This document shows positions 26,351 to 34,551 of a DNA stretch of 64,000 nt, piece after piece. The notes under the pieces were generated by a model. The model saw nothing but the letters and a program-made list of their open reading frames with translations. It was not told the DNA's origin and ran no database searches. This stretch comes from Streptomyces acidiscabies (GTDB lineage Bacteria; Actinomycetota; Actinomycetes; Streptomycetales; Streptomycetaceae). The stretch spans positions 3,988,001 to 4,052,000 of the forward strand of contig NZ_JAGJBY010000001.1 in the NCBI RefSeq assembly GCF_020010905.1, given 5' to 3'. Each line of letters begins with the position of its first letter. Within the stretch, counting starts at the first letter, position 1. The translations under genes were made by a program, and so were the position numbers.

Positions 26351-26823
26351 GGTCGGCCTCCTTCGGGGGACGGGTGCTCCGCGAGCCGGTCGAGAAACGC
26401 GGCCTGGGCCGGTACGACGAGGCCGCGCGCCTCTTCGAGGCCGTACCAGGCGACCCGGTCCAGCTCGGGGAACTCCTGGACACGCCCCGACCTGGGCGGC
26501 CACTCCATCCGGAACGTCCCCGGGGCGAACGCCGCCAGGTCGAGGTCCGCCTCGACCGCCCATACGGTGACGAGCTTCCCGCCGGCCTGCCGGACCTCCC
26601 CGAGCGCGATGGCCTCCCCGCCGGGCGGCTCCAACCCCAACTCCTCCTGGAACTCCCGCCGCGCCGCGTCCCAGGGCGCCTCGTCGTCGCCGTACTCCCC
26701 CTTCGGCACCGTCCACGCCCCCGCGTCCTTCCGCGCGAACAGCGGCCCGCCCATGTGCCCGATCAGCACCTCCGTACGGCCGTCCCGGCGCCGGAACAGC
26801 AACAGGCCCGCGCTGCGCTTCAC
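26347..26823 (-). CDS. NUDIX hydrolase (MutT/Ap4A-like)
   Basis: It is a 158-residue pyrophosphohydrolase with a complete NUDIX box, G(EYGDD)E(APWDAAR)REFQEELGL, near residues 44-66. A YTVPKGE-type lead-in (WTVPKGEY) precedes it. The N-terminus SAGLLLFRR is the usual first strand. The GTG start overlaps the ligase stop (GTGA) and its own stop overlaps the dehydrogenase start (ATGA), so it is tightly coupled on both sides. The substrate is unknown; dinucleoside polyphosphates or oxidised nucleotides are typical. Confidence 0.9.
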   Translation of the reverse strand: MKRSAGLLLFRRRDGRTEVLIGHMGGPLFARKDAGAWTVPKGEYGDDEAPWDAARREFQEELGLEPPGGEAIALGEVRQAGGKLVTVWAVEADLDLAAFAPGTFRMEWPPRSGRVQEFPELDRVAWYGLEEARGLVVPAQAAFLDRLAEHPSPEGGRP

Positions 26824-28352
26824 AGTTGTACCTCCGGGTGCGCGGCGAGCACGGTCTCCACGGTGTCCGCGTCCTCGGGGCGCTTGTCCTCGCGGTAGCG
26901 GACGACGCGGGCGAACCTCAGGGTGACTCCGGCCGGGTAGCGGGAGGAGCGTTGCAGGCCGTCGTAGGCGATCTCGACGACGAGTTCGGGCCGTACGGTG
27001 ACGGTCCAGCCGTCGTCCGCGACGGCCAGCGCGCCGAGGTGTTCGGTCTGCCAGGTCAGCATGGCGTCGGTCATCCCCTTGAAGGTCTTGCCGAGCATCG
27101 CGAAGCCGCCGTCGGCCGTGCGGGCGCCCAGGTGGAGGTTGGAGAGCTTGCCGGTGCGGCGGCCGTGTCCGCGCTCCACGGCGAGAACCACGAGGTCGAG
27201 GGTGTGGACGGGCTTGACCTTGAGCCAGGAGGTGCCTCGGCGGCCCGCGCTGTAGGGGGAGTCCAGGGCTTTGAGGACGACGCCCTCGTGGCCTCTGGCC
27301 AGGGTTTCCGCGAGGAAGGTCTCGGCGGGGGCCGGGTCGCTCACGAGTGCGCGGCGTACGCGCATCGGCTCCGGGACCAGGCGGGCGAGTTCCGCGTGGC
27401 GGTCCGTGTAGGGGAGGTCCAGGAGGTCGCGGCCGTCCACCGAGAGGGCGTCGAAGAAGACGGGGGAGAGGGGGGTGGTCGCGGCGGCCTTCGTGACGTC
27501 CACGCGGGAGCCGACTCGTCCGGCGGTCTCCTGGAAGGGGAGGGGGCGGTTGGTCGTCGGGTCCAGGGCGAGGATCTCGCCGTCCAGGATGAAGGCGGTG
27601 CTCTTCAACTGGCGGGCGATGTCTGTCAGTTCGGGGACGCGGTCGGTGATGTCGTCCAGGGTGCGGGTGTAGACGTGGATCTCGTAGGCGTCGCGGTGGA
27701 GCTGGATGCGGATGCCGTCGAGTTTCTCCTCGATCGCGCAGGGGCCCAGTTTCGTGAGGGCTTCCTCGGGCGACGTCGCGGTGTGGGCCAGCATGGGGAA
27801 CACCGGTCTGCCTACGGTGAGTTGGAACTCGGCGAGGGCTGGTGGTCCTTGTGCGAGCAGTGCTTGGGCGACCGGTTGCAGGGAGCCTGCGAGCATGACC
27901 GCGCGGCGAACGTCCGCCGGGTTCGCCCGAGTTGCCTGGGCCAGGGCTTCTACGGCGAGTGCGTCCAGGGCTCCTTGGCGCACCTCGCCGCTCAACAGGC
28001 CCCGGAGGAAGCGCTGTTCGTCGTCCGTGGCCTTCTCCATCAACTCCGCGAGCCGGCGGGTCCGTTCGGCCTGGGAGCCGGTTCCCGCGACCTTGCCGAG
28101 GGCGGTGAGGCGGGCGTCCGTCTCGGCGACGGTGAGCGTCGGGTTCTGGGCCGGGGGCGTCGTACGGCTGAGGAGTTTCCAGCCGATGCCGAGTCTGCCC
28201 TGGGGGAGGCGGCCCGCCAGGTAGGGGATCACCACGGGGACGTCCGCCGGGGCCGTCTCGTGGAAGAGGTCCGCGAGCAGGGCCGTCTTGCGGGAGCGTG
28301 CCGAGGTCTCGGCGACCTCCCGGGAGACCTCGGCCAGCCGGGCTAGGAGCAT
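26820..28352 (-). CDS. ligB: ATP-dependent DNA ligase (LigB type)
   Basis: It joins DNA nicks using ATP. The 510-residue size and domain order match mycobacterial LigB: an N-terminal DNA-binding domain (about 1-180), then the nucleotidyltransferase domain with motif I EEKLDGIR (adenylated Lys210). Motif III follows near FILDGEI, and motif IV is HEGVVLKA. Motif V is SWLKVKP. A C-terminal OB-fold ends with LRFARVVRYREDK. It leads an operon with NUDIX and aldehyde dehydrogenase genes. It is non-essential in relatives; the NAD-dependent LigA is the replicative enzyme. Confidence 0.93.
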   Translation of the reverse strand: MLLARLAEVSREVAETSARSRKTALLADLFHETAPADVPVVIPYLAGRLPQGRLGIGWKLLSRTTPPAQNPTLTVAETDARLTALGKVAGTGSQAERTRRLAELMEKATDDEQRFLRGLLSGEVRQGALDALAVEALAQATRANPADVRRAVMLAGSLQPVAQALLAQGPPALAEFQLTVGRPVFPMLAHTATSPEEALTKLGPCAIEEKLDGIRIQLHRDAYEIHVYTRTLDDITDRVPELTDIARQLKSTAFILDGEILALDPTTNRPLPFQETAGRVGSRVDVTKAAATTPLSPVFFDALSVDGRDLLDLPYTDRHAELARLVPEPMRVRRALVSDPAPAETFLAETLARGHEGVVLKALDSPYSAGRRGTSWLKVKPVHTLDLVVLAVERGHGRRTGKLSNLHLGARTADGGFAMLGKTFKGMTDAMLTWQTEHLGALAVADDGWTVTVRPELVVEIAYDGLQRSSRYPAGVTLRFARVVRYREDKRPEDADTVETVLAAHPEVQL

Positions 28353-28404
28353 AGGGCCATCGTCCTACGGGGGTGGCTCGCGCACATCCCGAAGTGCTGC
28401 GGGG

Positions 28405-28433
28405 TTGACAAACCCTGTTGCCGAAAATGCAAT
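28405..28433 (+). promoter_or_regulatory. Near-consensus promoter of the XRE-cupin gene
   Basis: TTGACA (28405-28410) is separated by 17 bases from TGCAAT (28428-28433). The start of transcription is expected about seven bases on, at or next to the ATG at 28441, which predicts a leaderless mRNA. Confidence 0.6.
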
Positions 28434-28440
28434 GCGCGGT

Positions 28441-29037
28441 ATGAGTACGGACGAAGTTCTTGCCGAGGTGGGGCCACGGTTGCGGCGGATCCGTAAGGAG
28501 CGGCAGGTGACGTTGGCGGGGTTGTCCGAGGTGACCGGGATTTCCGTCAGTACGTTGTCCCGGCTGGAGTCGGGGTTGCGGAAGCCGTCGCTGGAGTTGT
28601 TGCTGCCGATCGCCCAGGCGCATCAGGTGGCGCTGGATGAGTTGGTGGGGGCGCCGAAGGCGGGGGATCCGCGGGTCAGGTCCGAGCCGCTCGTGCGGCA
28701 TGGGCGGACTTTCTGGCCGTTGACCCGGCAGCCGGGTGGGCTTCAGGCGTACAAGGTGCTGGTGCCGCAGAGCGAGGAGCGGCCCGAGCCGCGTCGGCAT
28801 GAGGGGTACGAGTGGTTGTACGTGCTGTCGGGGAAGTTGCGGGTGGTGCTGGGGGAGCATGATGTCGTGCTGACGGCTGGGCAGGCGGCGGAGTGTGATA
28901 CGCGGGTGCCGCACTGGTTCGGGTCTACGGGGGAGGGGGCGGTGGAGTTTTTGAGTTTGTTCGGGCCGCAGGGGGAGCGGATGCATGTGCGGGCTCGTCC
29001 CAAGGGCCGTCCCGAGACCCGCCCGGAGGGAAACTGA
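28441..29037 (+). CDS. XRE-cupin family transcriptional regulator
   Basis: This 198-residue regulator combines an N-terminal XRE/Cro helix-turn-helix (about residues 10-65; VTLAGLSEVTGISVSTLSRLESGLRKPS) with a C-terminal cupin sensor domain (about 85-180; HEGYEWLYVLSGKLRVVLGEHD). Such proteins control small-molecule or stress genes. The ATG at 28441 is preferred to the in-frame ATG at 28432, because the latter lies inside the apparent -10 hexamer; no Shine-Dalgarno is present, in keeping with a leaderless message. Codons are richer in TTG and GGG than in most neighbours. The downstream oxidoreductase could be its target. Confidence 0.9.
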   Translation: MSTDEVLAEVGPRLRRIRKERQVTLAGLSEVTGISVSTLSRLESGLRKPSLELLLPIAQAHQVALDELVGAPKAGDPRVRSEPLVRHGRTFWPLTRQPGGLQAYKVLVPQSEERPEPRRHEGYEWLYVLSGKLRVVLGEHDVVLTAGQAAECDTRVPHWFGSTGEGAVEFLSLFGPQGERMHVRARPKGRPETRPEGN

Positions 29038-29116
29038 CGGTTCCCTCCCTGCAAGCGACCGCTTAGTATGCGAAGCGACCTCGGTCAGACGACGTAGTCC
29101 CCCGTGGAGGCACCAC

Positions 29117-30076
29117 ATGCAGGCATGGCAAGTGCACGAGAACGGCGAGCCGAGTGAGGTGATGCGGCTTGCTGAGGTGGAGCGGCCTGTGCCTCGTGAG
29201 GGTCAGGTTCTGCTGAAGGTGCGTGCCGCGAGTCTCAACTTTCCTGATGTGCTGATGGCCCGGGGGCTTTATCAGGTCAAGCCGCCGTTTCCCTTCACGC
29301 CCGGTGTCGAGCTGTGTGGGGAGACCGAGGACGGGCGGCGGGTCATCGGGAACCCTGTGCTGCCGTTCGGGGCGCTTGCCGAGTACGCCGTTGCCGAGCC
29401 TGCCGCGTTGTTCCCCGCGCCCGAGTCGCTCGACGACGCCGAGGCCGCCGCGTTGCACATCGGGTACCAGACCGGGTGGTTCGGGCTGCACCGGCGTGCC
29501 CGCCTTGAGGCCGGGGAGACGCTGCTCGTGCATGCCGCCGCCGGTGGGGTCGGGAGTGCGGCCGTGCAGCTCGGGAAGGCGGCCGGGGCGCGGGTCATCG
29601 GCGTGGTCGGAGGGGCCGAGAAGGCCGCTGTGGCACGGGAGTTGGGCTGTGACGTCGTCATCGACCGGCGTGCGGACGACGTGGTCGGCGCCGTGAAGGA
29701 GGCGACCGGCGGGCGGGGTGCCGACGTCATCTACGACCCGGTCGGCGGGGAGGCGTACCAGCAGTCCACCAAGGTCGTCGCGTTCGAGGGGCGGATCGTG
29801 GTCGTCGGGTTCGCCAGCGGCTCCATCCCGAGCCCCTCGCTGAACCACGCGCTGGTGAAGAACTACTCGCTGCTCGGCCTGCACTGGGGCCTGTACGCCA
29901 CCAAGAACCCGAAGCTGATCCAGCACTGCCACGAGCAGCTCACCGAACTCGCCGCACAGGGCGCGATCAAGCCGCTGGTGAGCGAGCGCGTCCCGCTGGC
30001 CGGCGCCGCCGGTGTCGTGCAGAAGCTGGCCGACGGGGTCACCACGGGCCGCGTCGTCGTGGAGGTCTCCGCATGA
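29117..30076 (+). CDS. NADPH:quinone oxidoreductase, zinc-free MDR family
   Basis: The 319-residue protein is a QOR-like medium-chain reductase that reduces quinones or enoyl groups with NADPH. It has a GroES-like N-terminal domain and the Rossmann motif HAAAGGVGSAAVQLGKAAGARV (about 140-160). No zinc ligand set is visible. It starts at the ATG at 29117 after CCCGTGGAGGCACCAC. Its stop overlaps the following acyl-CoA dehydrogenase start (ATGA), which makes it the first gene of a three-gene operon. The role may be reduction of an enoyl-CoA or quinone intermediate (inference). Confidence 0.9.
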   Translation: MQAWQVHENGEPSEVMRLAEVERPVPREGQVLLKVRAASLNFPDVLMARGLYQVKPPFPFTPGVELCGETEDGRRVIGNPVLPFGALAEYAVAEPAALFPAPESLDDAEAAALHIGYQTGWFGLHRRARLEAGETLLVHAAAGGVGSAAVQLGKAAGARVIGVVGGAEKAAVARELGCDVVIDRRADDVVGAVKEATGGRGADVIYDPVGGEAYQQSTKVVAFEGRIVVVGFASGSIPSPSLNHALVKNYSLLGLHWGLYATKNPKLIQHCHEQLTELAAQGAIKPLVSERVPLAGAAGVVQKLADGVTTGRVVVEVSA

Positions 30077-31254
30077 CCGACGCGACCGAACTCAAGCGCC
30101 TGGTGGGGGAGTTGCTCACGGCGTACCCGCCCGCGAGCACCGATCGGCTCGACTTCCTGCGCGCCCGCTTCGACGCCGGGCTCGCCTGGGTCCACTACCC
30201 CGTCGGACTGGGCGGGTTGGACGCGCCGCGTGCTCTCCAGGCCGCCGTGGACGCCGAGTTGGCGGCGGCGGGGGCGCCCGACAACGACGCCCGGCGCAAC
30301 GGCATCGGGCTCGGCATGGCCGCGCCGACCATCCTCAAGTACGGGACTCCCGAGCAACACCGGCGATTCCTGCGGCCGTTGTGGACCGGCGAGGAGGTCT
30401 GGTGCCAGCTCTTCAGCGAGCCCGGCGCCGGGTCCGACCTCGCGGCGCTCGGCACGCGGGCTGTGAGGGAGGGTGACGACTGGATCGTCAACGGGCAGAA
30501 GGTGTGGACCTCCGGTGCGCACAACGCCCGTTGGGCCATCCTCATCGCCCGCACCGACCCGGCCGTGCCCAAGCATGCGGGGATCACGTACTTCCTGTGC
30601 GACATGACCGACCCCGGCGTCGACGTGCGCCCGCTGCGGCAGATCACCGGTGAGGCCGAGTTCAACGAGGTGTTCCTCACCGACGTCCGCATCCCCGACG
30701 CCCACCGGCTCGGCGAGATCGGCGACGGCTGGCGGGTCGCGCAGACCACGCTGAACAACGAGCGCGTCGCCATCGGCGGGATGCGGCTGCCGCGCGAGGG
30801 CGGGATGATCGGGCCGGTCACGAAGACCTGGCGCGAGCGCCCCGAGCTGCGGACGCACGAACTCCACCAGCGGCTCCTGAAGCTGTGGGTCGAGTCCGAG
30901 GTCTCCCGGCTCACCGCCGACCGGCTGCGCCAGCAGCTCTCCGCCGGGCAGCCCGGACCCGAGGGTGCCGGGATGAAACTCGCGTTCGCGCGGCTCAACC
31001 AGGAGATCAGCGGCCTGGAGGTCGAACTCCTCGGCTCCGAGGGCCTGTTGTACGACGACTGGACGATGCGCCGCCCCGAACTCGTCGACTTCACCGGACG
31101 CGAGGCCGGCTACCGCTACCTGCGCGCCAAGGGCAACAGCATCGAGGGCGGGACCACCGAGATCCTGCTGAACATCGTCGCCGAACGCGTCCTGGGCCTG
31201 CCCGCCGAGCCGCGCACCGACAAGGACGTCGCCTGGAAGGACCTGGCCCGATGA
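30073..31254 (+). CDS. Acyl-CoA dehydrogenase, subunit with catalytic Glu
   Basis: The 393-residue flavoprotein overlaps the preceding and following genes by ATGA junctions. FAD-binding landmarks include FSEPGAGSDLA, WIVNGQKVWTSGAHNA and ERVAIGG; near the C-terminus GNSIEGGTTEILLNIVAERVLG carries the Glu of the catalytic GTxE region. It resembles large-subunit FadE proteins of actinobacteria. The next gene is a shorter acyl-CoA dehydrogenase that lacks this Glu. The pair therefore looks like the heteromeric alpha2beta2 enzymes known from steroid side-chain breakdown (FadE28/FadE29-like). The actual substrate is not known. Confidence 0.88.
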   Translation: MTDATELKRLVGELLTAYPPASTDRLDFLRARFDAGLAWVHYPVGLGGLDAPRALQAAVDAELAAAGAPDNDARRNGIGLGMAAPTILKYGTPEQHRRFLRPLWTGEEVWCQLFSEPGAGSDLAALGTRAVREGDDWIVNGQKVWTSGAHNARWAILIARTDPAVPKHAGITYFLCDMTDPGVDVRPLRQITGEAEFNEVFLTDVRIPDAHRLGEIGDGWRVAQTTLNNERVAIGGMRLPREGGMIGPVTKTWRERPELRTHELHQRLLKLWVESEVSRLTADRLRQQLSAGQPGPEGAGMKLAFARLNQEISGLEVELLGSEGLLYDDWTMRRPELVDFTGREAGYRYLRAKGNSIEGGTTEILLNIVAERVLGLPAEPRTDKDVAWKDLAR

Positions 31255-32324
31255 GCGACCTGCTGTACTCGGAGGAGGAAGAGGCCCTGCGGTCCGCCGT
31301 ACGGGACCTGCTCACCGACCACTGCGACCCGGCCGGGGTCATCACGCGCACCGAGTCCGACGCGCCGCACGACCTCGCCCTGTGGAAGCTGCTCGCCGGT
31401 GACATGGGCCTCGCCGGACTCCTCGTCCCCGAAGCGCAGGGCGGCCAGGGTGCCACGCACCGCGAAGTCGCCGTCGTCCTGGAGGAGTTGGGCCGGGCCG
31501 TCGCTCCCGTGCCCTACCTGTCCAGCGCGGTCGTCGCCACCGAGGCGCTCCTGGAGTGCGGTGACGCGGAGCTGCTGGAGCGGCTCGCGTCGGGGCGTGC
31601 CGTGGGGGCCCTCGCGGTCGGCCTGCACCGCGCGCCGGGCACCGCGTTCTCCGTCGTACGCCTCGAAAATGGCCGTCTGCACGGGCAGTTGACCGGGATC
31701 GCGGACGCCGGCGCCGCCGATGTGCTGCTGGTTCCGGCGGAGGACGGCGGGCTGTACGCCGTCGAGGCCGCCGACGCGACGGTCACCCCGCAGTCGTCCC
31801 TGGACCTCACCCGGCCGCTGGCCACGGTCACGCTCGACGGCGCTCCCGGGCGCCGCCTCGGTGACTCCGGGCCCGCCGTGCGCCGTGCGCTGCGGTCGGC
31901 CGCCGGGCTGCTGGCCTCCGAGCAACTCGGCGTCGCCGACTGGGCGTTGACCGAGACGGTCCGCTATCTCAAGGACCGCAAGCAGTTCAACCGGCCTGTC
32001 GGCGGGTTCCAGTCGCTCAAGCACCGGCTCGCGCAGGTGTGGCTGGAGGTCGTCAACCTCCGCGCGGCTGCCCGCAGTTCGGCCGACGCGCTGGCCACGG
32101 GTGAGGACGTCGAGGTGGCCGTAGCGGTCGCCCAGGCGTACGCCTCGCCCGTCGCCGTACGGGCCGCGGAAGAGGCGCTGCAACTCCACGCGGGCATCGG
32201 GATGACCTGGGAGCACCCGACCCACCTCTACCTGAAGCGGGCCAAGGCCGACTCCATCGCCTACGGGACGGCCGGCGCACACCGGACGACTCTCGCCGGA
32301 CTCGTCGACCTCCAGGCGCCGTAA
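31251..32324 (+). CDS. Acyl-CoA dehydrogenase, second subunit lacking catalytic Glu
   Basis: The 357-residue protein begins at the ATG that overlaps the previous stop (ATGA). It has an acyl-CoA dehydrogenase fold (DLLYSEEEEALRSAVRDLL, TVRYLKDRKQFNRPVGGFQ, QLHAGIGMTWEHPTHLYLKRA). At the place where EGT usually supplies the catalytic Glu it reads AYGTAGAHR, so the residue is missing. In heteromeric actinobacterial enzymes one subunit is typically non-catalytic. The stop codon TAA abuts the inverted repeat of a probable mobile element. Confidence 0.87.
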   Translation: MSDLLYSEEEEALRSAVRDLLTDHCDPAGVITRTESDAPHDLALWKLLAGDMGLAGLLVPEAQGGQGATHREVAVVLEELGRAVAPVPYLSSAVVATEALLECGDAELLERLASGRAVGALAVGLHRAPGTAFSVVRLENGRLHGQLTGIADAGAADVLLVPAEDGGLYAVEAADATVTPQSSLDLTRPLATVTLDGAPGRRLGDSGPAVRRALRSAAGLLASEQLGVADWALTETVRYLKDRKQFNRPVGGFQSLKHRLAQVWLEVVNLRAAARSSADALATGEDVEVAVAVAQAYASPVAVRAAEEALQLHAGIGMTWEHPTHLYLKRAKADSIAYGTAGAHRTTLAGLVDLQAP

Positions 32325-32487
32325 GAGCCTGTGTCACATCCCCGGCCGGGCGCCCGCCGCCTGGCACGCACGCTCGCGGCGTTGCCGAAACGCCCACGTG
32401 ACTCTGCCACGCGGGCGCTCCGGCGCCTTGCGATCGCACGCACCAGACGACGTGCGCTGATCCGACCGGGGATGTGACACAGGCTCT
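32324..32487. mobile_element. Probable non-autonomous MITE with 22-base terminal inverted repeats
   Basis: AGAGCCTGTGTCACATCCCC plus GG (32324-32345) is repeated perfectly in reverse at 32466-32487. The span is about 163 bases and has no open reading frame. TA occurs at both outer edges (32322-32323 and 32487-32488), as expected for a TA target duplication. If the element plus one TA were removed, the upstream gene would end in TAG instead of TAA. It sits between the dehydrogenase stop and its terminator. No transposase for it is visible in the window. Confidence 0.65.
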
Positions 32488-32502
32488 AGGTTCCCGTCCG
32501 GT

Positions 32503-32535
32503 GAAGCCCGTCCCACCTGGGGCGGGCTTCTTCGT
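32503..32535. terminator. Intrinsic terminator downstream of the acyl-CoA dehydrogenase operon
   Basis: Arms GAAGCCCGTCCCA (32503-32515) and TGGGGCGGGCTTC (32518-32530) pair over 13 positions with one wobble, followed by TTCGTCGTC. The same stem sequence is used at 37367-37400. The rest of the 322-base gap (32536-32646) is the leader of the phosphodiesterase gene; no further features were seen. Confidence 0.75.
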
Positions 32536-32646
32536 CGTCTTCGTGCGTCCCGGTGAACGTCCGGCCAACTCCTGTTCTGCTTCCTCCTCTTGAGGTGTCC
32601 ACGCCCGCATACTCGCGGGGGACCCCCACGAGACAGGGAGCAGCGC

Positions 32647-33513
32647 ATGGCCCTCACCACCCGTCGCAGAGCCCTCGGCGCGTTCGGCGCCGCCCTCGCG
32701 AGCACCGTCGCCCTGCCCGGCGTCAGCGCGCTCGCCGCCGAGCGGCACCCCGGTCGCCGGGAGCCGCTGTGGCGCGCGCACGCCCACAACGACTACGAGC
32801 ACCCCCGGCCCCTCTTCGACGCGCTCGACCATCGGTTCGGGAGCGTCGAGGCGGACATCTTCCTTGTTGGCGATCAACTGTTGATCGGCCATGAGGTGAG
32901 CGACCTCGACCCCACCCGGACGCTCGAATCCCTCTACCTGGAGCCCCTCGCCGCTCGCGTGCGCGCCAACCACGGTTCCGTGTACCGGGGTTGGCGTAAG
33001 CCGATCCAGCTCCTCATCGACATCAAGACCGAGGGGTCCTCGACGTACCTGGAGCTGGACCGCCATCTCCAGCGCTACCCCGGGCTGTTCACCACGTACG
33101 CGCACGGCCGGGTCCGCAAGGGAGCCGTCACCGCCGTCATCTCCGGCGACCGCGCCGCACGCGGGCCCCTGGAGGCGCAGACCTACCGGCGTGCCTTCTA
33201 CGACGGCCGCCTCGCCGACCTCGGCACCGCAGCGCCCGCCTCCCTCATCCCCCTCATCAGCGACAACTGGACCCTCAACTTCACCTGGCTCGGCGTCGGT
33301 TCCTTCCCCGAGGCCGAGCGGCAGCGGCTGCGCGGGATCGTCTCCGCCGCGCACGAGCGGGGACAGAAGGTCCGCTTCTGGGCCACGCCGGACCTCGCCG
33401 GACCCGCCCGGGACGCCCTCTGGGCCGAGCTTCTCGCCGCCGGCGTCGACTACTTCAACACCGACGACCTTGCCGGGCTCGAAGTTTTCCTCGACACCCA
33501 CAAGGCCGCGTAA
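32647..33513 (+). CDS. Secreted phosphatidylinositol-type phospholipase C / GDPD-like phosphodiesterase
   Basis: A 288-residue exported protein. The N-terminus TTRRRALGAFGAALASTVAL is a twin-arginine signal, with cleavage probably after SALAAE. The mature part is a TIM-barrel phosphodiesterase: WRAHAHNDYEHPRPLFDAL (HAHNDY metal/catalytic motif), GSVEADIFLVGDQLLIGHE and LLIDIKTEG match the GDPD/PI-PLC-like fold. It starts at the ATG at 32647 after AGGGAG. It probably releases phosphate from extracellular phosphodiesters; the substrate cannot be fixed. Confidence 0.82.
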   Translation: MALTTRRRALGAFGAALASTVALPGVSALAAERHPGRREPLWRAHAHNDYEHPRPLFDALDHRFGSVEADIFLVGDQLLIGHEVSDLDPTRTLESLYLEPLAARVRANHGSVYRGWRKPIQLLIDIKTEGSSTYLELDRHLQRYPGLFTTYAHGRVRKGAVTAVISGDRAARGPLEAQTYRRAFYDGRLADLGTAAPASLIPLISDNWTLNFTWLGVGSFPEAERQRLRGIVSAAHERGQKVRFWATPDLAGPARDALWAELLAAGVDYFNTDDLAGLEVFLDTHKAA

Positions 33514-33552
33514 CCACCCGTTCGAGGGACAGGTCACTCAGCCGGTTCGCCC

Positions 33553-33604
33553 CTCCACTACGCCACACTTGCGGCCGAACGCCGCGAAAGCGGACGTAGT
33601 GGAG
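33553..33604 (+). promoter_or_regulatory. Inverted repeat that overlaps a Shine-Dalgarno
   Basis: CTCCACTACG (33553-33562) is perfectly complementary to CGTAGTGGAG (33595-33604), and an inner GCGG/CCGC pair extends the fold. The 3' arm runs into the GGAGGAGG ribosome-binding site of the gene at 33615, so the folded form could block translation. Confidence 0.45.
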
Positions 33605-33614
33605 GAGGTTCGCG

Positions 33615-33809
33615 TTGGCCGTGTCCATTTCCCTGGTCGTACTGCTGCTGATCCTGGTGGTGGTGTTCGTCCGGAACGGGGGGCTGAAGATGTCGCACGT
33701 GGTCGCGTGCCTGTTGCTGGGGTTCTTCCTGGCGGGGACGAGGATCGCGCCGACGATTCACAGTGGACTGACGGCGACGGCGGATCTGGTGGCGGGGATC
33801 CGGCCTTGA
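33615..33809 (+). CDS. 64-residue membrane protein of unknown function
   Basis: A short gene begins at TTG 33615 (or GTG 33621) behind a strong GGAGGAGG site. The product has two hydrophobic segments: residues 4-19 (SISLVVLLLILVVVFV) and about 27-43 (SHVVACLLLGFFLAG). A short polar tail ends AGIRP. I do not recognise a family. It is flanked by a dyad that may fold over the ribosome-binding site. It converges with the reductase gene at 33820, only ten bases away. Confidence 0.65.
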   Translation: MAVSISLVVLLLILVVVFVRNGGLKMSHVVACLLLGFFLAGTRIAPTIHSGLTATADLVAGIRP

Positions 33810-33819
33810 GTTCCGGGCG

Positions 33820-34458
33820 TCAGCGGCGGACCAGCACCGCGTGCGTGACCGTCGGTGAGCTGACCAGTTCGGACACCCGGTAGCCGTCGATCCCGTCGCC
33901 CAGGTTGTCGAGCAGCCGCTCCCCGTGTCCGACGAGCATCGGCGCGATGGCCAGGTGGAGTTCGTCGATCAGCCTGGCCCGCAGGTACTGCTGGATGACC
34001 GCCGCGCCGCCGCCGATCCGGACGTCCTTGCCGCCCGCTGCGTCGAACGCGCGCCGCAACACCGTCTCCAGCGGCTCGTCGGTGAAGTGGAAGGTCGTGC
34101 CGCCCTCCATCTCCAGCGGCGGGCGCACGTGGTGGGTGTGGACGAAGACGTCGTGGTGGTAGGGCGGGTTGTCGCCCCACCAGCCCTGCCAGGACTCGTC
34201 CGCCCACGGCCCGCGCTGCGGCCCGAACATGTTCCGCCCCATGATCGTGGCGCCGACGTTCTGATCGCCACGGGTGAAGTAGTCGACGTCGATTCCGGTC
34301 TTGCCCGCCGCGACGTCCTCCGACGCGGAGATGAACCACCGGTGCAGATCGTCACCCCAGCCCACACCGTCGCCGAACGGGGCGTCGAGTCGCTGGTTCG
34401 CGCCGGCCATGAAGCCGTCGAGGGAGATCGTGACGTTGTGTACGCGGACCTTGGGCAT
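33820..34458 (-). CDS. RibD C-terminal / dihydrofolate reductase-like oxidoreductase
   Basis: The 212-residue protein has the DHFR/RibD_C fold: VRVHNVTISLDGFMAG at the N-terminus, TIMGRNMFG in the middle, and DVRIGGGAAVIQQYLRARLIDELHLAIAPMLVGHG toward the end. Such stand-alone proteins reduce small molecules with NADPH, and some confer folate-analogue tolerance. A true DHFR role is unlikely, as the canonical substrate residues are not evident. It is a single gene with an ATG start. Confidence 0.85.
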   Translation of the reverse strand: MPKVRVHNVTISLDGFMAGANQRLDAPFGDGVGWGDDLHRWFISASEDVAAGKTGIDVDYFTRGDQNVGATIMGRNMFGPQRGPWADESWQGWWGDNPPYHHDVFVHTHHVRPPLEMEGGTTFHFTDEPLETVLRRAFDAAGGKDVRIGGGAAVIQQYLRARLIDELHLAIAPMLVGHGERLLDNLGDGIDGYRVSELVSSPTVTHAVLVRR

Positions 34459-34551
34459 GGTCTTCGCCTCTCGTGTCGATGCCGTCTCTCACCCCTACGT
34501 CGAACAGAGCCTGCCTGGATCGACATCCCCGCGCATGTTTTTCGTGCTCGG

